Below the pieces are notes generated by a model. The model saw nothing but the letters and a program-made list of their open reading frames with translations, was not told the DNA's origin and searched no databases. The position numbers and the translations under genes were made by a program. This document shows, piece by piece, positions 34,110 to 44,790 of a stretch of 64,000 nucleotides of DNA. Every line of letters begins with the position of its first letter. The stretch's first letter is position 1. This DNA comes from Sisyra terminalis (lineage: Eukaryota > Arthropoda > Insecta > Neuroptera > Sisyridae): NCBI GenBank assembly GCA_958496175.1, contig OY292278.1:13082001-13146000 (forward strand), in the 5' to 3' direction.

Positions 34110-36063
34110 GTAAGTCACGTTCGTATGATATTTTCTTTTTTGTTTGATATTTAATATTTTCACTAATTAGCTTAATTAGTTCCGTTGTATCATCACTACC
34201 TCTTAAATTCATTTCAACTCATCTAATTATAGTTTGAAAAATCGACTTCAACTTGGGTCACTTTTTAAATTTAATTAATGTAATTAATATACAAATAAAA
34301 TGTTAGTTTTTTTTTTCACATGTGACAAAAATGAGATTAAAAATAAATTACTTATTTTAAAGCTGATTTTTCCCAAAATGATTGTTTAAGCTTTAAAAAT
34401 TTTTTAATGACCAATTGTTTCAATTGGCTTATAGATGATAAAAGGTATTCTGCATAATTTTACAGTTTATTACTGTCCGTTCAATTGATAAAAAAACAAT
34501 ATAAATGTTAAAAGAATTAGTTATAACAATGTCACTTTTGTTGATATAGTATTATTGATAAGAATAAATGAAGACTCTTAGGATCGGAGTTAATAATAAT
34601 TTCTAGTTCAATTAAGCTCTGTTTTAAATCCACTCTGGTGTCTACAATACGAAATTATCCCAAAGCTCGATAAGACAGAGCATGCTTCGTATTCACAGGT
34701 AAAACAGGAAAACGGGGAAAACTGTTGGGAATAAAACCGATGAAAATCATCGCGGTAACAAACCAACAGCAAAAACAAAGTAACATTTTCAGTTCCACTC
34801 TCTAGATGGCGTGTAAAACTAGAGAAACTTTTCATTAAAGCGCAAGAAAAATCTACAGCACAGAGACGCGATAAAGATTTACGTAGGTGTTGAGAGAATT
34901 CTAGGTTAGTATTACATAAATAATGATGTTTTCATTTCCTTCAAATACCTACATATTTGAAAATGAAAAAAAAATAAGGCCACACTTTTGTCGTAAACGA
35001 GATGCGACATTAAAATTTCACAGCACATTTCTAATATTTTTTCCTCATTTTCATTTTCATTTTTTTTTGTTATTCTTTGCCTTTGTTTTCTATGCAGTAA
35101 ATATGAAAATAGGGTGCGGAAGGAAAACAAAAAGTGCAATGTGTAATAAGAGAAATAAAATCTTATTGTATTTTAAAAATATTTTTGCTAGAATTTAAAT
35201 ATAAAAATGAAAATATATTTAGTGATGTACAGACGATTTTTTTCTAAACTTTGATATACTTAATCTTGTTTGAAGATTTGAAAAAGATTAAATAAAAATA
35301 AATCATGAGAAATGAGTCATAAGACTATAAAATAAACATCTTTTGATATTTCCAACGTTTCAAAAAAAAAAAATAATATGTAAGAGACATTTTATGACAT
35401 AACAATGTTTTACATCAATGTCTTTTTGTTAATAAAAATTTCCTTTGATAAAAAATGCACTGAAAACGAAATAACTGTAAGAAAAATATATATTTTTTTA
35501 AATATATCTTATTAAAGTTTTGTCTACCAAAAAATTTGAAATTGACTAAAGCATCAATCTTAGTATTGTCTAAACCACTTGTCTAAAGTTAGAAAAAATT
35601 GAAGATGATAAATTATTTCATTCCAATTTTCCAAACTATTTATTTATTTAATCGAAATTTGCAATTTAAGCAAAACAAAAATTGACTTAAAACTAGGAAA
35701 ATATGACTAAAAGGCTCTACCGTAGATTTAAAAAATCCAATATCATTCAAAACAAATTAAAATTTTATCCTAGAAAGTTTTTAAGTTCAGTTTCAATCTG
35801 AGTCCTATAAATAAGAAATTGAAGAATATTTATGATGTGTGCATTTAAAGTTTACGTAAGAATTACAAGAAAATATTTTGTTTTGAACCAATTAACACAT
35901 TTTACGATGACTACTTTTTGCTTTACGTGGGGTGGTTTTAGTAGCTTAGTCTTTGCAAATATATTTGGTATTAAAAATTTTCTTGAAACTTTAAGCAACA
36001 ACGCCAAAAGTGCGTAGATGAATTAATTAATATGAATTTTAGTTTTTTATGAATTAAAATTAG
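34110..36063. other. non-coding, mixed composition; one weak terminal-exon candidate
   Basis: A patch at 34570-34910 is less AT-rich and free of repeat signatures and could be a conserved regulatory segment. The long pyrimidine tract before 35098 is noted separately. The rest is AT-rich. Confidence 0.3.
35098..35146 (+). CDS. possible terminal exon with nearby poly(A) signal
   Basis: An unusually long pyrimidine-rich tract (35041-35090) ends in tctatgcag at 35097. Reading from the second base gives KYENRVRKENKKCNV and TAA at 35144-35146, and AATAAA follows at 35154-35159. If the preceding exon used the donor at 34066, the phases would join as GG+T (glycine). The peptide is short and highly charged. 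The evidence is the acceptor strength and phase match only, so this is a low-confidence call. Confidence 0.2.
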
Positions 36064-36578
36064 CCTGTTAAATATCTGGGCATACTTCTGGACTCGAAAT
36101 TAACCTGGCAAAGCCACATCTCAAGTAAAATCAGAGAAGCCAACATTCGACTCATCCAACTATATCCACTTATCAACAGAAGATCTTGTCTAAAATATGG
36201 AATGTTCATTGATGATATACAAATCAGTCATTAGACCACTGATCACATACTCTTGCACAGTCTGGCGTGAAAAATCACAATGACCTACAGGTGTTCCAAA
36301 ACAGAGGCTTGAAAATCATCACTAAAGCTCTATGGTATGTAAGGAACAACCAAATTCATCACTAAATGAACGTCCTATACATAAAAGACTTTCTAATCAA
36401 ACTCCCAAGAAATTTCCTTAACGACCTAGAAAATTGTTCTAGTGCAGTAGAACTAGGCTTGGGGGAAACTATAAACCAAAGATAGCTGAAGCGGAAACAC
36501 CCTCAAGAGCTCTAAAAAACAGCAGTTGCTTGACCACAAGGTCAAGAACAATCAACAAATAAAAAATAAATAAAAAAG
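36064..36578 (+). pseudogene. jockey-type LINE ORF2, C-terminal remnant
   Basis: The frame starts VKYLGILLDSKLTWQSHISS and continues KIREANIRLIQLYPLINRRS, the classic 'YLG..LD..L.W..HI' block following the RT core of jockey-clade LINEs. Frame shifts follow, but expected blocks recur in shifted frames: SVIRPLITYSCTVW (the YG..W equivalent), NDLQVFQNRGLKIITKALWY and VLYIKDFLIKLPRNFLNDLE. It ends in an A-rich tail (aacaaataaaaaataaataa) at about 36578. The copy is 5'-truncated and multiply frame-shifted, so old and inactive. No catalytic YADD remains. Confidence 0.8.
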
Positions 36579-38344
36579 ACAGGGGAATGAAGTTCGACTC
36601 CTCCAGCTATTTAAAAGGTCGCTAAAGATCAATTACCTGTTATCACCACCATGATGTAGCAGCAAATTGCTAACTGGTGCAAAAATAGTCTACAAAAAAT
36701 AGTTTTGCCTAATTATATAACTAAAAGCTTCTGGCGGGTGATAATTCAAGGTGACCATTACAAAATTTCTAGATTGTGATTTCATCATGTGTAAATTTGG
36801 CTTTTTTCTCAGTCTACGGATTTTTATAAGCCTTTGAGCTACTGAATTGCAAAGTGGCAATAATTAACTTTTGAATTTTTTCAAGCACAATAATTATTTA
36901 TACAATAATTAAGCTTTTATCTCTTACGTGAAAAATGAGAAAAAATAATAACAGTTTTTTTAAAGTTTGAAACTTTAAATTGTGCTGAAATAGTGTATGT
37001 TTATGTTTTGATTTTGGATATTTATTATGAAGTTTAAATTGGTGAAAGTAAACATAACTTAAAAACTTATGTTTATATTTCAACAATTAAGAGCTTTTGA
37101 AAAAAAATAATTAATGTAAATTAAACAAATTTTAAAATTTGTTTAAATTAAAATTTAAAATAAAAAGAGTTAAGAACGCTTAAGTTAAAGTGTGTGCTTT
37201 TAAAATTTTTATCGCTAATTAAAGTCTTTTAAATTTCCAAATAAACTTTTACCATTAGTTAAAATCCTTGCAATCAGTTGTAATGATTCAAATATGACAA
37301 ATATCTGTTTAATTTTTAAAGGTCCCATTTCTTATAATTATTACTCGTTTTTCTATATCATTATATTTCACATTTTCTATTGTCTTAAAAGAAAAGTTGT
37401 ATCAATTAGTGTTATTCAATGCAACAAAAACTGGATTTGAAAAGCTTTCGAGCTTTCAAGTGTACTTGATCAACGTTGTTTTTTCTCTGTTAAGCTTCAC
37501 GAGTTTTCTTAGAAATCGCAGATAATCCTCGTTCGTTATATTTTCAACACATTCGTATAGAAAAGCATTTTATTTCCACTTGGCTTCACCGTCTAAATAG
37601 AGAGTTTCGTCAAGTTTCACCGACCAACACATATTATTTTAGTATATTACCAAAAATAAAATTAAAACATGAACGATGAATTATGTTAATGAAGGATTAA
37701 AAATATTGGAATAAAATATTATCGTGGAAATATAAACAGTGTAAATATTAGTCCCTTGTCTCTCAAAAGGTTGAAAAAATGGTATAAATAATTTTTTTGA
37801 TGTAATGTGTTTCGCTTTAATAAACTTAGAAATAATTATTTTTTTTCTATGGACAAAAAATTTGTGTAATTAATTTGAAATTGTCAAGGAAGTGGAGAGA
37901 TAAAACAGTGGCGTTCTATGAAATTTTGTAGAGATACTGAGGAAAATTTATACGGAAAATATCTAAAAAAATATTTATCGCTATGTGTGAAGTTGAAGAT
38001 CTTCGGCTGGATAAGATGATGGTGCTATAATTAAATACCATTCCTCAAAAAAAAGGATGTATCATCTATGATTTGGGATTCAACATTAATGTTAAAAGAT
38101 TGATGTTTATGAGCGATATATCGATGTTTGAAGAAACTGTAGTTTCGTTTGCATCTCAACTTATAAATGGTTTCTATCAGGAAGGAAATTGATTGATACA
38201 GTTTATATCAAAAAATATTAAGCCGTATTATCAATTATTTGGCGGTCAAATTGATAGATAGGAGACTAAAACGCGTTCTAATCTTAGAATTGCTATCTTC
38301 TTAATCCAACATCACTGCCGATGTATGGAGATTAAAAAATGACT
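36579..38344. other. AT-rich non-coding stretch with repeat traces
   Basis: A weak minus-strand motif at 37444-37473 (TTGATCAA, spacer, CTCGAAAGC) resembles the fold-back motif seen elsewhere. CAGTGGCGTTC at 37911 resembles a hAT end without a partner. ATCGAT-rich sequence near 38095-38130 is related to 2020-2130. Confidence 0.35.
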
Positions 38345-38715
38345 GTCACATGGCGAGTTCGAGGTTTCTCAGAACCTGCTGGATGGTCCTTCTTCAGTAG
38401 TGTTACGGCAGATTTAGCGACTTCAATACGTCGTCTAATTTCGTGCTCATAATCCGGATTTATGTATCATCGATCCCAGATAAACAAAGCTATCCACAAC
38501 CAAGAAGGGGCCTGTTCTTCCCGGCTGATTTTAATGTTCAGTAGCACGGTCAACGATCATTATTTTAGTCTTATAGGCGTTAATTTTTAGACCAAAATCT
38601 TGGGTCACGACTTCAATCCTCGAATGAGTTCCAAAATTTCTTTCTCATTGTTTGCAATTAAGGTTCGTTTGCGAAGCGAAGGTTGGAGAATCTCTTCCCG
38701 CCAATTTTGATTCCA
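38345..38715 (-). pseudogene. LINE reverse-transcriptase fragment (palm/thumb region)
   Basis: On the minus strand the sequence reads AVLEEWNGGIKIGGKRFSNL then RFANETLIANNEKEILELIR, matching the 'G..I.G..I.NLRFADDT.L.A' core of LINE reverse transcriptases. The catalytic FADD is changed to FANE, so both aspartates are lost. In shifted frames it continues with LKINAYKTKIM, then FVYLGSMI and EIRRRIEVAKSAVTLLKK, the conserved segment after the core. It breaks off at about 38345. Length, frame shifts and lost aspartates show an old inactive fragment. The clade (for example RTE-like) is not certain. Confidence 0.8.
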
Positions 38716-39816
38716 CCATTCCACTCCTCTAGAACTGCCACACCAAAAGTTAAAATATCAAAGGGATATTTTACGTTTAGTGGATTTGCTATTGTTCAAG
38801 GAAATATTAGAAATACTAATAATAGAAAAATACATTGCATGACAAATATTAAGAAAATATTTTCAAATTATTATATATTTTTAAAGATATTAAAGTTGTA
38901 GATTTTCTTTGCATCAGCCGCCACTGGTGTTGAATATTGTGAGGGAAAATCTTCTATTTTATATGATCTGTCCACTGACATTAGTTTTCGTTAATAAAAC
39001 TGTAACGACAGAACATTTATAAATAAAATAAAAGTTCTCGATGGATGTTTATTGCAGTTGTTGGAGCGAATGGAAAAATTCCACAATCATAAAACTTTGA
39101 TAGATTAGATAAAAGTTGGACTTATTTTGCTAAATTAAGATAATTAATCATTGACAACGGCCGGCAGCTGAGGGAACTTTCAGCCTAAAATATTTTATTT
39201 AATACGTGTTGGTGTATTTTTAGTGTGCAGAGGTCTTCGGTTTGGCATAAAATTGTTAAATTACACCAATATGTTTTCAGTGTTTTGTGGATGAGTCTAG
39301 GTACAAACGTGGACTCTTCGGCTTTTTGCCAAACAATGTGCGCGTCATTTGATTTATTTCAGCGGGCAAAATATTTTCGAAAGCATGATATCTACATGGA
39401 TGAAAACAATATGCGTGCTCATTAATCTATATAAAACCGAAATTTTCACGCCAATAATTGGGCTATTTTGAATGTTTAATTTTTACGTGGCGAGTTCAAT
39501 AAAACTAGTTAAATTTGGGTTAAATAAACAACGTGTCTATTATAAAAAAATCAAATTCAAATAAAGAATATTTTACTTAAAGTTGATGTCAGTTGATTTT
39601 TAAGAAAACAATACAAGTAATGGCTATGTTCTTAACGAAAATATTGGCTTTATAGTTCATTTTGTAGACATGAATTTGTTGCACCAAACTTTAATGAGTT
39701 TGGGATAAATTTCGAAGCGGTTGAAGCATAAAAAATATTAATTCTTAACCATTTGCGATATATTGATTCTATTTTAAGTCACTTCTACTTAAACTTTTTT
39801 TTAAATAGTCAAATAG
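38716..39816. other. no gene recognised; possible hAT-end fragment
   Basis: The sequence gcatcagccgccactg at 38912-38927 reads, reverse-complemented, as a hAT-like end (CAGTGGCGGCT), but no partner with an 8-bp target duplication was found. The 66-codon plus-strand frame at 39225-39425 lies in a less AT-rich patch and has no recognisable motif. Confidence 0.3.
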
Positions 39817-40125
39817 CTGGGCATCACCTATATTTTAGAGTCACCCATACAATTAAGAAGTTATCAATTAAACAATTTATCAATCAAAAAAGTAAGCTAC
39901 CAATGTGATGACTTTTACTCAAGAAAACAAAACCAAAAAGGCAATAATTTTACCGAATTAAAAGATAATTTAAATCGATTTATTGAAGTTTTGGGAAACA
40001 TTATGAGTAGTCTTTTGGCAGTTGATAAAGAAAGTAGCTATTGTTTCATTCGTACCCTTATTCTCACCAAATTGTTTTCTTTGGCAAATGTAAAAGTTTT
40101 TCAAGTACCAAAATATGTAAAGTAG
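39817..40125 (+). CDS. unassigned long open frame without early ATG
   Basis: A 102-codon open frame follows a TAG at 39814-39816. It includes LNNLSIKKVSYQCDDFYSRK, QNQKGNNFTELKDNLNRFIE and VLGNIMSSLLAVDKESSYCF, and stops at 40123-40125. No ATG appears before the middle. Composition is hydrophilic then mildly hydrophobic, with no obvious domain, signal peptide or zinc finger. At this AT content a few frames of this length are expected by chance in 64 kb, but its neighbour frame at 40214 makes an eroded gene or transposon ORF worth considering. Confidence 0.2.
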   Translation: MGITYILESPIQLRSYQLNNLSIKKVSYQCDDFYSRKQNQKGNNFTELKDNLNRFIEVLGNIMSSLLAVDKESSYCFIRTLILTKLFSLANVKVFQVPKYVK

Positions 40126-40213
40126 ACTCATATTTATAGCAATACTTTTTTTGTTGACATAGTCACTGAGCCACAAGGAGACTATCTATTAGTCCAATTA
40201 TAGAACAGTAAAA

Positions 40214-40357
40214 ATGGACATTTTATTTTTGGACAACACTAATATGATTACCAAATTTGAAACCTTTATGGATAAGGTTGAAACTATTGAACCTGATCTT
40301 AAAGTGGCAGAATTCAAAGAAAAGGGGGAAATTCAATATTTAGTTAAAGAAAAATAA
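40214..40357 (+). CDS. unassigned small ORF, 47 codons
   Basis: From an ATG at 40214 the frame reads MDILFLDNTNMITKFETFMD then KVETIEPDLKVAEFKEKGEI, ending QYLVKEK at the TAA of 40355-40357. It is rich in K and E and looks like soluble protein. It is in a different frame from the open reading frame ending at 40125 and lies just upstream of a mariner remnant. I do not recognise it. Possibly a fragment of a disrupted gene, possibly chance. Confidence 0.2.
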   Translation: MDILFLDNTNMITKFETFMDKVETIEPDLKVAEFKEKGEIQYLVKEK

Positions 40358-40509
40358 ATTCATAATATTTTCGGTAGACGTTTGTAGTGATCGATATTAC
40401 GTAATATTGATAAAACAATTTCCAATTTATGATCGTTTCAAAGGTGACATTTTGCACTAAAAAAAAATATTTTTCTGTTTTTTATTTAGCCTTTCCAATC
40501 GTTAGTTAC

Positions 40510-40870
40510 ATGGCACTAAAAATGGAAGTCAACGAAGAAAAAATTCAAAACATTTTACAGTTCAGCAGTGTATTTGATTGGACTCAATAGTGGCTTGCTA
40601 GAATATCCGGGAGCTTAATTGGGATGTTTTATATACATCCAATACATAGCCCAAACCTGGTATCAAGCGATCATCATCTTTTTCTTGTATTGCGTAAATT
40701 TCTTACTAATAAATAATTGGCATCAAGAGAAAATAATCAAAACCAATTACTAGAATTTTTCTTTACTAAAAACAAAGGCTTCTTTTAAAAAAGGAGTGTG
40801 AAAATATCCTTAAAATGGTAAACAAACGGCGTATATTTGCCCCAAATTGGGCAATTAAAAACAAATTTAA
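40510..40870 (+). pseudogene. mariner transposase, N- and C-termini fused by internal deletion
   Basis: An ATG at 40510 opens MALKMEVNEEKIQNILQF, matching the N-terminal 'MEVNKEKIR.ILQFFFDKGENA' start of a mariner subfamily found in insects. The frame then stops at 40587-40589. Immediately after, GSLIGMFYIHPIHSPNLVSS and DHHLFLVLRKFLTNK correspond to the region around the third catalytic aspartate (HP.YSPDLAPSDYHLF). ASRENNQNQLLEFFFTKNKG and later NGVYLPQIGQ match the C-terminus. About two thirds of the protein, with the first two catalytic aspartates, is deleted, and several stops are present. Confidence 0.75.
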
Positions 40871-41317
40871 TAAGGCTCAAAATGCACGTAAAAATAATGA
40901 TTTTTTTTTCCAATCTAATATAAACATTTGCCCACGTTTTTGGTGGGTTTATGGTACAATCGTTTGAATCTCAGAAACAAAAATTACTTCAAGAACAGTA
41001 CTCAAAAATTTATGTTGTTAAAAATTGAATTAACCACTAGAATCAGGTGACAAACATTTTTTAAGAATATTTTTGGAACGAAAAAATCTATTATGTAAAA
41101 ATATTTTTTATCGGAAAAATATTATTCATTAAATATAATTCAAACTTCGGAAGCCTTTCATATTGTTCTGAATTTGACAATAATTAATACTTAGATTAAT
41201 TTCGATGGCAGTTTATACGTGTCGATAACGCAAACTGATGGAAATGAGGAGAAAATTAAATAAATATTTAACTACTTTTCCACTGCATTTTTTGCTTTTA
41301 AGTCCTTTTTAGTGTTT
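40871..41317. other. AT-rich non-coding, includes mariner 3' flank
   Basis: The start may hold the mariner 3' untranslated end, but a clear terminal repeat was not matched. Nothing else was recognised. Confidence 0.4.
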
Positions 41318-41530
41318 CGACTAATATTGAATTTGAATTAAGGAAAACGTCGCCTTTTGGGGCTTTATCAAGTACTCAATCATATATTATTAAAATCTAT
41401 ATAATGAAAAATATATTACTTATTTATAACTAAATATTGACTTTTAAGGATATATGATTGAGTGCTTGATAAAGCCAAAAAAAGCGACGAAACGTCGTAC
41501 GAAAATCAAATGATATCATTAAAAAAATGA
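41318..41530. repeat. fold-back repeat with GACGAAACGTCG motif
   Basis: The arm cgtcgccttttggggctttatcaagtactc (from 41348, described in two parts here: cgtcgccttttggggctt, then tatcaagtactcaatcatat) is mirrored at about 41448-41492 as atatgattgagtgcttgat and aaagcc...gcgacgaaacgtcg. The spacer of about 50 bases is AT-rich, and weaker similarity extends outward on both sides. The right arm has TTGATAAA, a GCC-GGC type helix and GACGAAACGTCG. The left arm keeps the better helix (GCC at 41352-41354, GGC counterpart at 41361-41363) but has lost GAAAC. It is a third sequence family with the same motif layout as the fold-backs at 10216 and 17921. Confidence 0.7.
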
Positions 41531-41689
41531 TTATTTTTTCAACTAAAAATCCCTATGAAACTAACTAAAGTAACTTATAAAGGACATTAACCGAGTGAAG
41601 CAATTAAAAAAATATTGTTTTTGAAAAAAAGAATAATAAGAAAGCAAATTTTATGGAACAAATATCTTTTTTTTCCCTAAACTAGTAAT

Positions 41690-42047
41690 TGATCAATCAA
41701 TGGCCAGATGATAATCAATCTCAAATACTCAGACGACATAGTTCTCATCGCATCTACTGCGGAGAATTTTCAAGTGCTTTTGGATACTGTTTACCGCGGA
41801 AGCTTTAAGAACAATCTAAAAATAATAAATAGAAGATAAAATTCATGGTAATATCCAAATGATCCAAACGCTTATCATTCAGGGTCGGACTGTAGGAAAA
41901 AAAGCTCTGCAGAGAAGGACATCCTGGCTAGCCAACTTTTGTGAGTGGTTCGGAAAAAGCACTAGAGGACGTTACTGTATCAAAAATAAAAATTGCCATG
42001 ACGATCACCAGTTTTCAACGTATATGGGGCACCAAAAGAAGAAAATA
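41690..42047 (+). pseudogene. LINE fragment: RT active-site box fused to ORF2 tail
   Basis: MIINLKYSDDIVLIASTAEN followed by FQVLLDTVY is the catalytic box region of a LINE reverse transcriptase, with YADD as YSDD (41726-41737). About 130 bases later, IIQGRTVGKKALQRRTSWLA and NFCEWFGKSTRGRY match the extreme C-terminus ('GRGR..TSWL.NIR.W'). A shifted frame ends KIAMTITSFQRIWGTKRRK and TAA. The thumb region between them is missing, so this is an internally deleted, frame-shifted and inactive copy. The active-site aspartates themselves survive. Confidence 0.75.
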
Positions 42048-44068
42048 AAATTTAAAAAAATAAACAGTTACACATTCAAGTAAAAATAATTGGTATTGCA
42101 AGTAAATGTAGTTAATTTTTAATTGAAGTTAACTGGAATTATTTTTTGGAAAAAAATTCAGCTATAAATTGGAGGAAAATTTGTACTTTTTTTTTGATTA
42201 ATCCTTTATATTGTCTAGCCTCAAAAGAGGTTTGTGAATTGAAAATTTTCTTAAACATAACACTGTTAACCCTTCTATTCTACTTAAAGTTAATAGAAAC
42301 CCTGCCGCCGGACATTTAATCTTACCAGGGAAAACCTTTTGCTTTGCTTTTCCATAACAAAAAATCTTGGAAATATAAAGTATTTGAATACAAATTACAA
42401 AAAAAAATAAACACAATTCTTTTAAAAGTTTTTATGTCAAACATTTACTATTTTCCCTAATTATAATTGAAATATATTTCTTGAGGCATACTAAGTGATT
42501 TTCAATTAAACGGAATTACGTACTTCAAATTATTGCGATTAACAAGCAGATTCATTCTTCTGGAATTAAATGAAATTCAATAGCTCTATATAGGCAGCAT
42601 CGAGTCGAAAACATAATTAATGCAATATTCACATAGTTTAATGCCTTTACTGAATTACAAATGAAATGTTAGAAAATTTTATTGTGTACCTTGGAAATAT
42701 TTGTTAAAATCAAGACTCTTGAATCTTATATAAATTAGACGCAGCATTGCTATAAGTCACTTTTTCTTCGAAAGCAGGAAATATAAAAATTGAGTAGACA
42801 ATGAAAAATATCATTCATGAGATTTTATTTTCAAGCATCTGTCTTACACATTACGTGGGCTGATGAAAGCTCTTTAATTTGTAATTTTAGAAGTTCTTAA
42901 GCTTGAAAAAATATGTAGAAAATTGTCTCGTTTGTTTCTCAAATGAGGAAGATTCTATTTTTTTTTTTCGCACAAGTACTTGACAATTTTTTTACCGATT
43001 CAACAAGTCACGAAACCCTTGAAGATTTGAACTAGTGAACGTGCATAAAATATATATGAGCCATACAGATACTTTACGTTACAATAATTTTTCTCTTGAG
43101 AATCATTCGAGTATCACATTTGACATTTTTGCGAATAAATTTACAAACATAGCGTATGAAAATGCGTAGGAAATGTTTTTGAGAATGATAGTAATGCGGT
43201 TGCAGTATTATCTGAGAAGATGTACGAAGAAAATGCTTATTCTCTGAGGGGAAAAAAATAAATTATTATAAATCAATAACACGATAATGTATATCTTACA
43301 CAGAAACAATATTTTTAAAACCTGTTTTTTAAAGAGAGAAATTATTTTTTCATCTCTTTAATATGTTATTTCGATTCTTAAAACTTTTTTTCTGCAATCC
43401 TCAAAAAGTCAAGGATTTATTTAAGGAGTATAACCTTATTCCCAACAGAAACCTGTATATAAACAAATATTTAATTCCTCTTGTATATATGAAGGATTTA
43501 TAAAGATCATCATGATTTATCTTTAGATGAATCATTTTCTTAATCACAAAAATCTGCGCTTTGACAATTTATCTAATTTTTGCTAAAAGAATTAAATCAG
43601 ATGAAGGAAATAAGACTGTATAATCTGACTTTTCGAAATTTATAGCATCACATCAAAAATCGCTTTAGTTTTGGACGATGCTAAAGTTTCACCTGATGAA
43701 AACAACAATGAAATAATTGTGGTGAAATATATGGTTACTACAAAAAAATAACTAAATAGAATCAAATATTTTTTAAGGAAAGGGTATATAGCAATTTAAT
43801 TGGGTGGTGCAAAAAGAAAAGTGAAAAAACCCAAGAGTAAAGCTTGAAAAAAGATTTAACGATGTAAAAATTTTAACCTACTATCGGGTAGAATAATTTT
43901 TTTTTTTAGTTAACTAAATGCTTTTATAAATATAAACTAGAGGACTCGGGAAACTTCGTACTATATAAATTAAATAGAAAATTTAATTGATATCGGTAAT
44001 AATACCACATATTTGGAGTTAGTTGATAAATTGGTTTCTCTGTATGAATGAATGTATGATTTTTTTTT
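42048..44068. other. AT-rich non-coding stretch
   Basis: No recognised gene or terminal repeats. A 38-codon frame to about 43750 (containing KIALVLDDAKVSPDENNNEI) has protein-like composition, but no splice signals were established. The minus frame at 42198-42416 shows no domain. Confidence 0.4.
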
Positions 44069-44790
44069 TAAATGGCCACCACGGCTTTGCTAGCATTTGC
44101 ATACCCTTTTGACGAAATTTTCAACAATGTTCTTGAATATATTTGATGGTATTTCATTGATACAACATCTAATTTCGGCTTTCAATGCTTCAATGGTTGC
44201 AGATTTATTGGCATTAAACTGTAACTTCAGATAATCCCACAGTCAGAAATCTAAAGGCGTTAAATCGCAAGAGCGTAGAGGCCAATTCTGGTCACCAAAT
44301 TGGGAAATGACACGACCAGGACCAAACCCGTACAAGATCGTCAATATTTCATGGGCCACATGGTATGTGGCACCGTTCTGTTGAAACCACATGTAGTCAA
44401 GATCAATAGCTTTCAAATGAGGCACAAAAAACTGTCATCATATCACGATAATGTTCGCTATTCACTGTTACTGAATTACCTTCTTTGTTTTCGAAGAAAA
44501 ATGGTTCAATTATTCTTCTAGACCTTAATGCACACCTTACAGTGACCCATTATGGATACATTGCTTTCTGATGAATCTTTCGAAAATTTTCTAAGCCCCA
44601 AATGTGACAGTTTTACCTTTTCTCGAAGCCATCGAGGTGGAAATGGCCTCATTACTGAACATGATTTGATTTGCAAAATCAGCAGGTTGCTGAAGAATCC
44701 AATTGGTGAATTCTCTTCGCTGTTTATGGTCTACTATTTCATGTTTACTTACTCTCATCTGTACTTTTAATTTGTCACGTCATAATCATG
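44069..44790 (-). pseudogene. IS630/Tc1/mariner-superfamily transposase, catalytic half
   Basis: Read on the minus strand, pieces in order are REFTNWILQQPADFANQIMF, FFFENKEGNSVTVNSEHYRD and HLKAIDLDYMWFQQNGATYH. After these come GRVISQFGDQNWPLRSCDLT and PLDF, a stop at about 44240, and LWDYLKLQFNANKSATIEAL down to VKRVCKC. This is the insect transposase family with 'MWFQQDGATCHTA' and 'NWPPRSCDLTPLDFFLWGYLK'. The catalytic aspartate in FQQDGA is asparagine here, and several stops and frame changes occur. The N-terminal helix-turn-helix part is missing. The element's terminal repeats were not found. Confidence 0.85.

Noticed and set aside
37911..38927. CAGTGGCG at 37911 and CGCCACTG at 38920-38927 as ends of one hAT element
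   Set aside because: Ends diverge after eight bases and the flanking eight bases differ (agataaaa versus gtgttgaa), so they are not a pair.
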